From the NCBI RefSeq assembly GCF_030272615.1, contig NC_081411.1:839115388-839179387 (forward strand): 64,000 bases of DNA, read 5' to 3'. The notes below the pieces were generated by a model. It worked only from the letters and a program-made list of their open reading frames with translations, did not search any database and had not been told where the DNA came from. This document shows positions 48,076 to 58,613 of this stretch, one piece after another. This DNA is from Cryptomeria japonica (taxonomy: Eukaryota; Streptophyta; Pinopsida; Cupressales; Cupressaceae). The position numbers and the translations under genes are program-made. Within the stretch, counting starts at the first letter, position 1. Each line of letters begins with the position of its first letter.

Positions 48076-48598
48076 GAAGTGGTGTAAGTGATGAAAGAGG
48101 AATGATATGATGTGAAATTGATAGAAGAATTTTGTATAAGGACAACAAGGTTTTGGTTATAGACTGAGCTTAAACCAGTATTGAACCTGGTATAGTTGAT
48201 GCTGATTTGAGAAGTACATTGTATTGGATTTAATCATCCATTTTGTAAGTCAGTGAGACTTCTATTTTGTAGTTGAGCAGTGAGCTCTAGCCTGTTAGCC
48301 TTCTTGCACGTGCAGGCCCCTCTTGTAAGTAATATTTATTCATTGGCCAGTGAGTGAATATTGTGGGTCACAAATCCCACCGAGTTTTTTCCTACACCGG
48401 GTTTCCTCATTAAATATCTTGTGTTATGGTGTGTTCTCTATGTTGTCTCTGTTATTCTTATTTGTTGCATTAATTATTATTTACCGGTACACTAATTTGG
48501 GATGCAAAGTTTTAAATAAGTAAAAATATTCTCTTTACTGGTTAGACACTGATTCACCCCCCCTCTCAGTGTCTTTGGGACTGTCATTGACTCTAATA
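48076..48598 (+). repeat. 3' LTR of element C, right part
   Basis: It continues the C LTR after D (GAAGTGGTGTAAGTGATG) and ends in CTCTAATA. The GGCCT target duplication follows at 48599-48603. Confidence 0.92.
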
Positions 48599-48603
48599 GG
48601 CCT

Positions 48604-48780
48604 TAGTGAGAATTTTATAAATGATATTACACAAGGAGATAGGCCTAAAATCTTCAAATGTATTTGGTGCTTTAACTTTGGGAAGAATTGCTACATTGGT
48701 AACATTGAACATCTTTAGCACTTAAGCACTTCTTCTTGACTCTATTGGGACCTATAAAAATCATGCTAAATTTGGTGACC
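48604..48780 (-). pseudogene. LINE reverse transcriptase N-terminal part
   Basis: On the minus strand it encodes VPIESRRSA, then KMFNVTNVAILPKVKAPN and FRPISLCNIIYKILTKA, the L1 RT motif block. This joins across element C to RLQKLIPKLISLEQGG at 35190. It shows that C inserted into the RT gene. Homology fades near 48780. Confidence 0.85.
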
Positions 48781-51259
48781 CAATGAAGCATTGCTTTAAG
48801 GATTTCTCTTCACAGCTTTGTAATGTGAAGGCATAAAAAATTGAAACCTTCAAGCAAAAGCAAATGGCAGGAATCTCGTGATAGAGGAAAGGACCCAGAG
48901 GGCCTCCAAGTGAATGTCGGCAGGCATAAACTTTTATCCCACATTGGTTGTGGGAAGGAAATATTTTGCATTTAAATGCAAAGCCCCGCACATATTAAGT
49001 GTCAAAGCTTACATGCTTTTGGCAAGACGTGGTTCATGGCCGAGTGGACCCCGCATGCACGTGCATCTCAAGGCATTTGAAATTTTGGGACTGGCTGGTG
49101 AGAAGAGATTTAAAATTGAGTAGATCATTGAGATCCAATGACAGATTTGAGGAAGATCAATGGTGGAGTAGAATTTTGGGGCTATCCATGACTGTCATTG
49201 TACCATAGTTGTGAAGTGCCCAGAATGAATACCCTCATGACACATGGCATGTCTAGGTAGTGGGTCCAAGTGGCAAGATAGGCGGATCCATGAGCGGGCC
49301 ATAGGCTGACACGTGGTGGGCCTGACAGAAGGCGTGAGCGGAAAAAACCAATTTGAGACCTCGCGACTTAAGCCCAATCTCTATCTCGCTAGCATAAAAT
49401 GATAACACCCAAAATACTCAAGATCTCGTGAGCGAGTAGATCTATAGATGATCCAATAGTGGTTGCTAGGTTGCGGTGAGAAAATGCTAGTTGGCATATC
49501 CCTTGCAAACCTATGATAAAGAAGAGCTCCATTCCAACAGTGAACCATGGCTGACAATTAATGCAAGCGGTTAAGGCAGGCGGTTCAGTCTGGAAGTTAG
49601 TGGAGGCCATGCTAAGGTATTAGAGTGCAGAGCCCGAAATGAATACCCTCGCGATAGGTGCCACCCAGTTGTGAACTCTAGAGCCAATCAAAGGGTGCCA
49701 TGTGGTGACACCATGGCATAAGAGAGAGACACTTAGAAAGAGATAAGGATTGAGTAGGTTGAGAAAGATCCAACAGTTGACCAATTTGATTAGACTGTGG
49801 TTGCTATACCATGATCAAAAGACATGCAATATTTATTCGCCGCAACTTGGCGATTGAGTGTTGGGGCCCGCTAAGAGAGAAATTAAAGGTTGATTGGATG
49901 TTCATGGTTTCATTTTGGCCGTGAGTCTAGGCCATGCTGAGGTGGCAAGACTGGGGCCCCAAATTGAACCAGTGGGTACCACGTGTCAGGCCCACTAGTA
50001 GAGAAAGTGATAGAGGGAGCCGCTCAGGCGAGGTAAAAGCTAAACAAGTCAAGGCAGATCAAAGGTGATCTAGGGAAGATCAATGGTTGTTGCTAAGTCG
50101 TAACATGAAGTTGCTCGATGGATAATAGCCATGACTTGGTGACCAATAAGTGGGGCCCGATAAAAAGAACAAGCAAGCCAAAGAAAAGACAAAGAGCTTC
50201 ATTTTGGTGGTGAATGTAGGTGGTGCTGAGGTGGCAGGATAAGGGCCTCGAAATGAATCAAAAGGTGCCACATGGAGGAGATGCATGGCAGATGTCTGCG
50301 TGGGAAAATTCAAAGATTGAAAATATGATTTCTGACTGTGGTGGAAAGATAGAAAACTAAATGATGGACCTACAAAAAGATTGGTGGTTGAGGGATTTAA
50401 TTTTTGCCCGATATATGTGTTATATATCCTTGGAAAGCTCTCAATCCGAGAATTCTGATTCTGCAGTCTAGTGTAACCCACGGTAAATATTTTTGGGGTA
50501 GTTACCTCGAGATCTTAGAATTTATGTTTCAGTCAGAGAGATTGGATTTTCTGTAGGCCAAGTATGTGAGTAGTTAATGCTGAAAGATAGGGTAGTTGCT
50601 ATTGTTAGAGAATGAAATCTGATTTTGTCCTCCCTGCCTTCTTATTCGAGAGTCTTCTCATTTTGTAGAGGTTCTAGATTTTTGTGAGCAAGGATCCATA
50701 ATATTGGCTTCCAATTCTAAGCTTTTTTGCCAAATTTGTAATACAATATCCAAGTAATAGAGTATCTTCTTTGTTGTAGATGTTTTCTATTGCTGGTCAC
50801 ATATATGTAAGGCATATATACAGTTTATTGGATTGTTGCTAGGCCTTCTCTTATTGTTAATGAATCTAGTCTTCAAGGGAGTTTGGGTTTGTCCTCTCAA
50901 AGTGGGAGTGTAATGGGTGTTCTTAGGTACTCTTCAAGGAAGGGTTTAAATTCTATGAGTAATCATTTTGAATTTGGGATAATGTCTGGATATGTATGAT
51001 TATCTGTTTGAGTTTAGAATGTACTAATGTCAGGCATTAATATAGGGATAATCTTTTTCAATAAATTGGATTTGTAATAGAAGTTTCCATTTACAGTTTG
51101 ATGTATGACTCCACACCTTTGGATAAGGCACTGGTCTTGTAGATTCTAAAGATTCTCAGAGATTTTATAATATCAAGTATCCATTTGCTTTCATGTTTGT
51201 AGTTTTAGATTTTCCATCTATCTCATGCTCCAATCTTGTTGAGATATCAATGTAGATCT
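48781..51259. repeat. Non-coding region with degenerate tandem repeats of about 310 bp
   Basis: There is no credible gene. Four loose copies of a unit recur near 49130, 49440, 49765 and 50050. Each has a GATCCAA-like start, a GTTGCTA-type core, then a GGGCC(C/T)..AAATGAA and GGTGCCAC(A/G)TG block. TATA-like TGTTATATATCC lies near 50410, followed by about 800 bp of AT-rich sequence. It may be a long LTR of an unrecognised element. Confidence 0.5.
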
Positions 51260-52018
51260 TGTTAGGACCTAGAGGCAACTGAGAGGGGGGGTGGTGAATC
51301 AGTTGGCTAATAATTTCAACCCAATTATGACTTAAACAAACTTGATACTTAATACAGATAAACCAAACTTAATGCTGGTTAATAGATTAATAGTTAATAT
51401 TAATACCAGTGAAGCTTAATGCATGAAACAGAAAGAGAAACAACATCTATAACACATAACATAGATATTTGTAGGTGGAAACCCTATAAGGGGAAAAACC
51501 ATGGTGGGAAACCTTACCCATAATCAGATGATACTACTATAGATAGTATGTGTATACAAAAGGGTTTTGCACATGCAGAAAGGCCAGTTGCCTAGAGCTC
51601 ACTGCTCAATCACAAGATATGAGTCACACTGACTACAATTGGATGAATAAATCCAATGAAAATGTACTGCTCAAAGTAGCATCTCCAATATTGGATTCAA
51701 CGTTGGTTAAGCTCTGATTATCTCCTTCAGACCTTCCTTGAATCTTCAAATGATGTCTACGTGAGTAGCTCTACTTATATTTGCATATACTGAATATCAC
51801 AATCTTACCATACTATATTACATACCATTACATAATCTCACAAATGAGATCTTAAATATATACCAAAACCTAAGACCAAATGTGTAGGTCGGCTCACTAA
51901 GAATATTGCATTAAAATCAATCACAAGTCAAGATGTGATGCATCATGTCGGCTCAACATCAATATCGATTGATTAAACCATCTCCATAATGTTCCATGTT
52001 GATCTAGAATAGATATCG
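51260..52018 (-). repeat. LTR fragment of the E1/E2 Copia family
   Basis: It starts TGTTAGGACCTAGAGGCAAC and follows the E2 LTR (CCACGG-type module reversed near 51495, GTTCCATGTTGATCTAGAA near 51990). It then stops about 240 bp short of the LTR end. No internal domain is attached. Confidence 0.8.
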
Positions 52019-52033
52019 CTATTAATATTCGTA

Positions 52034-52823
52034 CAGATACTAAGAGGGGGGGGGTGTGAATCAGTATCTAACCAGTTAATAGATTTTCTTAACTTAAAAC
52101 ATGTAGAGCATATTAATACTGTGTACTGGTAAGCAGAAAGTAATGCAATAAACAAAGATAAAAGCAACCACATGAAAAACACACCATAACACAAGGATTT
52201 AATGAGGAAACTAGGTGTGGGAAAAACCTCAATGGGATTTGTGACCCACAACATTCACTTACAGGCCAATAAGAGAATATTACTACTACAAGAGGGGCCT
52301 GCACATGCAGGAAGGCCAACTGCCTAGAGCTCACTGCTCAAATACAAAATAGGAAGTCTCACTGACTTACAAAATGGATTGTATAAATCCAATGTCTTTT
52401 ACTACTTCAAAATAGCATCTATAATGCTAGATCCAGTACCGGTTTCTACTCTGCTTCTTACATAAACCCTTAACCTATAATTTGTATAATAGGTCTGCCT
52501 TATTTTGCTTAATTACATTTCTCTTCCTTACAAATGTTCTACAATGATCTCTTTTATATAAGAGTCATTTTACAACTTGCCAAGTTGGCTTACAATGATT
52601 TTACAAATAATAAACAAAATATATTACAACAAAAATCCTATCGCCCTCTCTGCCGATATGCTATCTTTCACTGCCATTGTCGGTGACCTATGTGTCAGTG
52701 TAGAGTTTGATCTTGCTAGTGCTGGTGGAATGCCTTGCCGGTGTCACGAGATTGTAAGGTTTCCATCAATGACAAAACCTTCAATCACCTACAATGTCTC
52801 ATTGGAGAGTGCATATGCCAACA
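52034..52823 (-). repeat. 3' LTR of copy E, end truncated
   Basis: On minus it starts TGTTGGCATATGCACTC next to a purine tract (52824-52836). It ends at GATACTAAGAGGGGG on plus, without the TGTTAG...CCCAAA end seen in D. Confidence 0.8.
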
Positions 52824-53031
52824 ATCTCCCCCTTTGGCATTAATGGCAACACTCATGAGAAAATTCCAAAACTTGGAATCCAAAAATGTGTACCGAAAAA
52901 AATTACCAAAAATATGTGAGCTCCCCCTAAGCAGATAAGTCTTTTGCTGATTATTTTCTCATACTACTACTCCCCCTTTGGCATCAATGACAAAGGTTGT
53001 CAAGGTGTCAATAGAGTTGTAGTTTTCTATC

Positions 53032-55501
53032 TCAACATTGTAGCTGGGTGGTTACAATTTGAAAGAGATCCACCAAAAGAAAATTTATGCTCTCCATAAA
53101 CTTCTTATTGTCTTTTATTGCTGCCTCTATTCTTTTAACTGTACTGGTGAGTTGCTGCATATGCTCTGTCAATGTTTTTTTGTCCTTGTACTAATGCCTC
53201 AGATATTTCCTTTCTCAAGAATGCTAGATAGTCTAGTCTTGGACTTAGTCTTAGTCTCAAATTTTTAGCCTCGTTTATTATCCTCTCCTTTTCTCTATCT
53301 AGCTTCAGTAGTTCTGCCTCAAAACTAGTTACCTTTTGCTCAAAAACTGATAATGTATCAGGTGAATTAACAAAATTGTCTGCAAGTTTATTTATTTCTT
53401 CTTGTATCTTGCTCATTTTCTTGTCTATGTCCACTATCAAAAAGTTTGTCTTGCAAGTATCTTTGTATAGAGTTTTAAATTCTTCAATATGTTACATAGT
53501 TTTGGTAGAAGTGTGTCAAACTCCCTAGTACACTTCTTTATTTGATCCTCAAAGAATTTCTATTTTTCAATTTCCAACCTATCTTTGAATGCCTGTTCCT
53601 TTATTTGTTCAACTGTCACTGTGTTGTTAGTAATATACTTTGACAAAGTGTCAAGTTGACTCAAAGAATCCTTATTATCTATGTTGCATTTTGGAGCTAT
53701 CATCCTCAAAATTGGGATTGTGTCATCTATAGCTTTATAAGCTTGTGAACTGCAATCAGTTATTTTCTTCAAAGAATCTAAAAGAACTTCAATTACATTG
53801 GTTGATTTGTAGCCTGCTGAGGAGGAACCAACATTCTGAATTCCACCAGTGGAGGAAGTAACCATGCTTGTAGTGACCTTTGGTAGGTCAGTCTATGTTT
53901 CCATATCCTTAAGCAAGGGGTTTTGTTTTTCTTCTATTGCCAGTGGCACTATTTCCACATGAACCTATTCCTATTCTAGAGCCTATTGCTCTGCTTGTTT
54001 CTGTATCTGTGTCTCTATCTATTTCCCTGTGCTATCATCTACCGGTTTACCTTAAGTGTTAATGGTGTTGTCAGCTACTAGTGGCTCACTAGCCATCTCA
54101 GTTTTACTAGTTGTGTCCTTGTCTATCACAATGTTGACCTTTTGAGTATCAACATCCACTGTGTATAGTACCTTAGGATTAGGATTAGTATCCTCTTGTG
54201 ATACATCCATACTTTCATCTGCCAGTTGGTCTTTTGTTCTTGTTACCAGTGGAGTAATCAGAGGCAGTAGGGATAAGTTATCTTTTATTGATACTAGGAG
54301 GTCCACCAACCTTTCCTTTACCCTTATCTTTGTCCTTCTGATAGACTTTGATAGGCTTGGGGTTCCTGTATTCTTCCTGCTTTTCCTTCTCCACAAGGAA
54401 TATATCCCATCCATTTTTAGTTTCCTCTATTACCTCTTTTACTCTTCCTACCATTAGTACAATATGTCGATGTGCAGTAGAGAATACTGACCAGTTGGCC
54501 TTTGCAATCAAATCATCTATTTCTTTTGGAGAGTTGACTGGGTAGACAGCAAGTAATTTTTCAATTTTGATTTTCTTGTCAAGTTCTACAACAGATTGTC
54601 TTCTTGCTTCTAGTCTTTTGAATAATTCATTTGGTAGTTCATCTACAACTTCCATAAAAAACTTCTTATAGATATCCAGGTGTAAAATAACACTGTTTTC
54701 AACTTTCTCTTTCTCATCTACTGATAGTGTATCATATAATCTTTCTATGTTCTTGAGTTTTACTTCTTCTATGATTTCATCCATCAGTTTGTTAATTGGA
54801 GCAATGTTTTGTTTAGTCCTTTTCTTCTTAGGTGTTATCTTTTTCTTTGGGGTTGTCTTCTTTACCAGAGACCTCACTGCCTATTGTTTTTGTCTAGTTC
54901 TTCTAGGCGATGGTATGGATACTGGTGGAGGTTGTGTTTTTCTTACAACTCTTTTAAATTCAGTTGTCTTGTCACTCTCTGAAGAAGTTGCTACCAGTGA
55001 TAGGTGAGTTTCTGGTTGTTGTGCCTATATTTCATCTTCAGTGATACCGGTTTGTTTTAGTACATCTTCTTTTATAGCCTTAGCCTGCCTTGAACCTCTT
55101 CTCATAGTTGCTTCTACTTTCTTTACTCTCTTCTTAGATTGAATTTGGCTTTCAATGGTCTCAACACTATTAAATACTTATTCCTTAGGTTCATTTGGTG
55201 CTTCCAGAAGTGCTTTAGCATATGTTTCAATAATGTGGTCATAAGTCTCATAACCCATCTCAGTAACCCAAATTGTTCTTGGGATAACTGCTTCCATCCA
55301 GATCTCATCCTTTTTAATTACAAAACATATATCATCCTTATATTTGTTAACAATTTCTTGTGATAGTCTGATTCTTTTGTTCATTCTAATCTTTAGTGCT
55401 TGAAAATACTCATTGATATTCTTTTCCTTGTTTTCACCCATGTTGTTGAATAAGTCTGACAATTGTTTTCCTACTGGTTTGTCAAATCCAAGGTTCTTGT
55501 T
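53032..55501 (-). pseudogene. ORF2 of copy E, N-terminus removed by E3
   Basis: It begins at the E3 junction with NKNLGFDKPVGKQLS (D has HKDFGYDIPIGKQLQ), then PRTIWVTEMGYE and a basic tract with PKKKITPKKKRTKQ. The block LDKKIKIEKLLAVYPVNS...WDIFLVEKEKQEE and KDKDKGKGKVGG follows. After a frameshift near 54280 come an acidic linker and TNVIEVLLDSLKKIT near 53790. The C-terminal coiled coil at 53440-53135 ends at about 53032. The domain order is that of C and D. Confidence 0.8.
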
Positions 55502-56989
55502 GTTGGCATTATGTGAATTGGTATGAGGACATAATGACATTGTATGCTATCATTGATGTCAATATACCTGAAGGGTGAGAACCGACATCTGTGAGAATCG
55601 ATATAACACCATGAACCAACATTTGTACCAAAGTGAAGTGGTGTGTTTGTTCAAGTTGAACCGGCATATGGTTATGGGAACCGACACATGGAAGTGTTGT
55701 ATGAATACCGGTTGGTAGTCTCAACTTCAGGGTTTCCGGTTGAAGTGCTTCAAGCCTGTGTGGCTCAACCTGTGACTTTGTGTGATGAGTTAGCATGGTA
55801 ACGATGAACATATCATGTTGCCACACTAGCCTTGTGTGCATGAAGGATCTTGCATGAAGGAGATTGTTCCTATCTACCTTAAGAATGTGTGAAGTCTGTA
55901 ATCAATGATAACATGTGATGGTTTATCAATTACCAAGAAATCAGTGGAAAATGGACGATGGAGAATATCATGATATTGGATCAAGACTGTTGCATTTAAT
56001 GTAGTGTGCTCAATGGCCAGGATTGAACTGTTTGAATTCCTTAACCTAACAGGTTTTGGGTTTAAGGTTTATGCTACCAACCTATCTATTTTCCTATAAG
56101 GTCGATGTTGTGATTCTTTCAATAGTTGTTGGCAAATGTTGTGTGTGTGTATCCAAGAGAAGAGATACGTGATTCTTGCTAGACTAGAGGAGAGAAGTGA
56201 TACCTACAGAGTGTAAGTGCAGAAGGTGAAGAGGAGCTTAAGAGGATCTGCATTGGCATTGAGTGTTGTTACCAGATCATTGTAATACCTATTGATTTCT
56301 AATCACTTCAATAGTTGAGAAATCCCTTAATAGGGTAGCTTTAACTGACTTGCTATAAATCCTTTAACAGGGTGACTCAAAACCATTGAGTTCTTGAAAT
56401 CCTCTAATAAGGTAACCTTTAACAGGGTTTAAACCCTTAACTGGGTATTCTAGCCATCCCTTAACCAGGTGATCCCTAATAGGATCTATTCCTAACAGAA
56501 CCTATTGTATCAATCTTTAACCAGACAAGGCTCCTAATAGAGTGGACTTCTAAAGAGTTCAAAAATAAGCTTGTGGGTATTCATCCCCACCGTGGTTTTT
56601 CCCAGTTGGGTTTCCATGTGAAAAATAGGTGTGTCATGTGTGATGTCTTCTTCATGTGATGCTATGTTGTTTTCTATCAAGTGGTGAATCATAATGATCT
56701 ATTTGTTTATATGTATATCTTTGATGGTAGATTACCTGTTCATGCATAAGGGTGAAATGGAAATGAAATGTTAGATTGTATGAGAAGATGAGTGTCAATT
56801 GGTTTATGCTTGTCTCAGTTATTTTGGGTTTTTCCAGTTGTACTCTATTTAAGGACCGGTGTTACTATTTGTCTGTCAATATACAATGTCTGCTAACAAA
56901 CCAACTTAAGAGTGTATTTTTGCCTATATTGATTGCCCCCCTCCCTCTCAGTACTAGTTTGGTACTATCCATTCATCATTGATTTATCA
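55502..56989 (+). repeat. 5' LTR of E3
   Basis: It is 1488 bp, TGTTGGCATTATGTG to GATTTATCA. The shared module CCCACCGTGGTTTTTCCC plus GGGTTTCCATGTGAAAA lies at about 56585-56630. Confidence 0.85.
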
Positions 56990-56991
56990 AT

Positions 56992-57003
56992 TGGTATCAG
57001 AGC
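56992..57003 (+). other. Primer binding site of E3
   Basis: TGGTATCAGAGC is a perfect iMet match. Confidence 0.95.
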
Positions 57004-57060
57004 GTCCTCCAGGTCCTCTAAGTTATAAGCTTAACCGCTTGAGGTAAAGATCCCAATCTA

Positions 57061-57201
57061 ATGATGAAGAGGGAAGGTCCAAATTTTAACAGAGAAAATT
57101 TTAGTATATGGAAAGACAGAATGAAGATATACATTAGAAGCATGGGTGCTCAACACTGGAGCTATGTTGAGAATGCCTATGTTTCCCCTACCGATACTCT
57201 C
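57061..57201 (+). CDS. E3 gag, first part (split by E2)
   Basis: It starts ATGATGAAGAGGGAAGG. The reading NFNRENFSIWKDRMKIYI is the typical Copia Gag opening, with W in the SIWK motif. The frame is open to the E2 insertion and continues without a stop at 63888-64000. In the visible 85 or so codons it is undamaged apart from the insertion. Confidence 0.8.
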
Positions 57202-58256
57202 TATTAGGTCCCGGAGACAACTAAGAGGGGGGGGGGGTGAATCAGTTGTCTAATAAATTCAAACCAAAAACCACTTAACCAACTTAATGCTTAATACTAG
57301 TAAACCAGTTAAGTATGTCAGTAGATAGTGTTAATAGTAAATTGTTATACCAGTAAAGATTAATGCATGAAACATAAATACAAAGTCATCCACAACACAT
57401 AACACCAATACCTGTACGTGGAAACCCTGTAAGGGGAAAAACCATGGTGGGAAACCTTACCCACAATCAGATGATACTACTACGGATAGTAAGTGTACAT
57501 AAATGGGGTCTGTACATGCAGAAAGGCCAACATCCTAGAGCTCACTGCTCAATCACAAAATGGGAGTCACACTGACTACAGTTGGATGGTTAAATCCAAT
57601 AAGATTGTACTACACAAAATAGCATCTTCATATGCTGGATTTAGTACCGGTGTAATGCTAATATGCTTTCACAAAAACCTAGCTTCACCTTCAAATGATG
57701 TCTTCGTGTATAGATCTTCTTAATCTCACATATACCTTCACACAATTCTTTTTCGCATTCCACATTCGATCTTACAAATAAGATCTTACATTTATACCAT
57801 AACCTAAGACCAATTTTAGTAGGTCGGCTCTACAAGATATTACAATAAAATTTTTTTTACAATCAATATAATATCCGATGCAATAACCAATTAAACATGT
57901 TGGCTTAATGCATTTACAACAATAATAAATCATCTTCATAGCGTGCCATGCTGATCTAGAAAAGATAAACCTGCCGGTGTAACCCTGGACTTATTTGCCA
58001 ATAAAAGCAAATATGCAAGTATGAATATACCAATGATTAATTATTCAAAACAAAGTGTCCACACAATGTCTTCAACATTACCAGGTGTCTTCCATATCAT
58101 TCCAAGTGTCGGTGATCATTATATCCTACTAGTGAACCATATACCAGTAACTGTGCAATAGTTACTTGCTTGCTAGTGAATGTTGTTGGATTTCCAGAGT
58201 GCTAGTGTTTTAGTAGGTGTTGACATCAATGACAAAACCATACCAAAATATCAACA
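57202..58256 (-). repeat. 3' LTR of E2
   Basis: It is 1055 bp. The plus-strand left end is TATTAGGTCCCG, with the usual TGTTAG mutated; the right end is AAATATCAACA. Confidence 0.93.
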
Positions 58257-58268
58257 ATCTCCCCCTTT
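58257..58268 (-). other. Polypurine tract of E2
   Basis: ATCTCCCCCTTT on plus lies next to the 3' LTR. Further runs lie near 58443-58452 and 58527-58537. Confidence 0.9.
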
Positions 58269-58613
58269 GGCATTGATGGCAACACAAGATGGAAAACCAT
58301 CAAAGTGCCAAAACAGAAATGCCAAATACCAAAAACCAACAATCACCTTTAAACAACAATCTCTCCCCCTGGGAGCAACATGTGTTTATCTAAAGATTTT
58401 CAATACAAGTCTCTTAAAAGGTAATGTGTTTTTCCATAGATATCTCTCCCCCTTTGACATCAAATGCCAAAGTTATAATAAAACCAAGTTCATATACAAA
58501 ATACCATCAATTCAATATACCAACTACTCCCCCTGAGAAGTAGCTTCCTCATCAAAGACTAGAGTAAAAAATTTGTCTTTCAATTCTGCTCGTTGATGAC
58601 AATCATCAACTGT

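Larger units (their letters stand above)
35193..48598 (+). mobile_element. Element C: complete non-autonomous ORF2-bearing LTR retroelement (contains D)
   Basis: It is bounded by LTRs with TGTTGGCATT...CTAACA/CTAATA ends and by a perfect GGCCT target duplication (35188-35192 and 48599-48603). Its own length without D is about 6.7 kb. Internal order is primer site, ORF1, 303-bp spacer, ORF2, polypurine tracts. No protease, integrase, RT or RNase H motif is present in either internal frame. The 3' LTR is split by sister element D. Confidence 0.93.
52034..55501 (-). mobile_element. Copy E: ORF2-bearing LTR element, interrupted by E3
   Basis: The 3' LTR (52823-52034), polypurine tracts and most of ORF2 are present. 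The upstream part (rest of ORF2, ORF1, 5' LTR) would lie beyond E3, outside the window. The LTR lacks about its last 25 bp. Protein sequence is close to C and D. Confidence 0.8.
55502..57201 (+). mobile_element. Copia element E3, 5' part
   Basis: It has a 5' LTR, an iMet primer site and the start of gag, then is interrupted by E2. It resumes at 63883 and runs off the window. It is inserted in ORF2 of copy E. Confidence 0.85.

Noticed and set aside
57493-57723. Plus frame beginning MYING, also at 63116-63340, and minus frames at 10151-10519 and 19700-20074
   Set aside because: They are translations of the E1/E2-family LTRs; the repetition is LTR identity.
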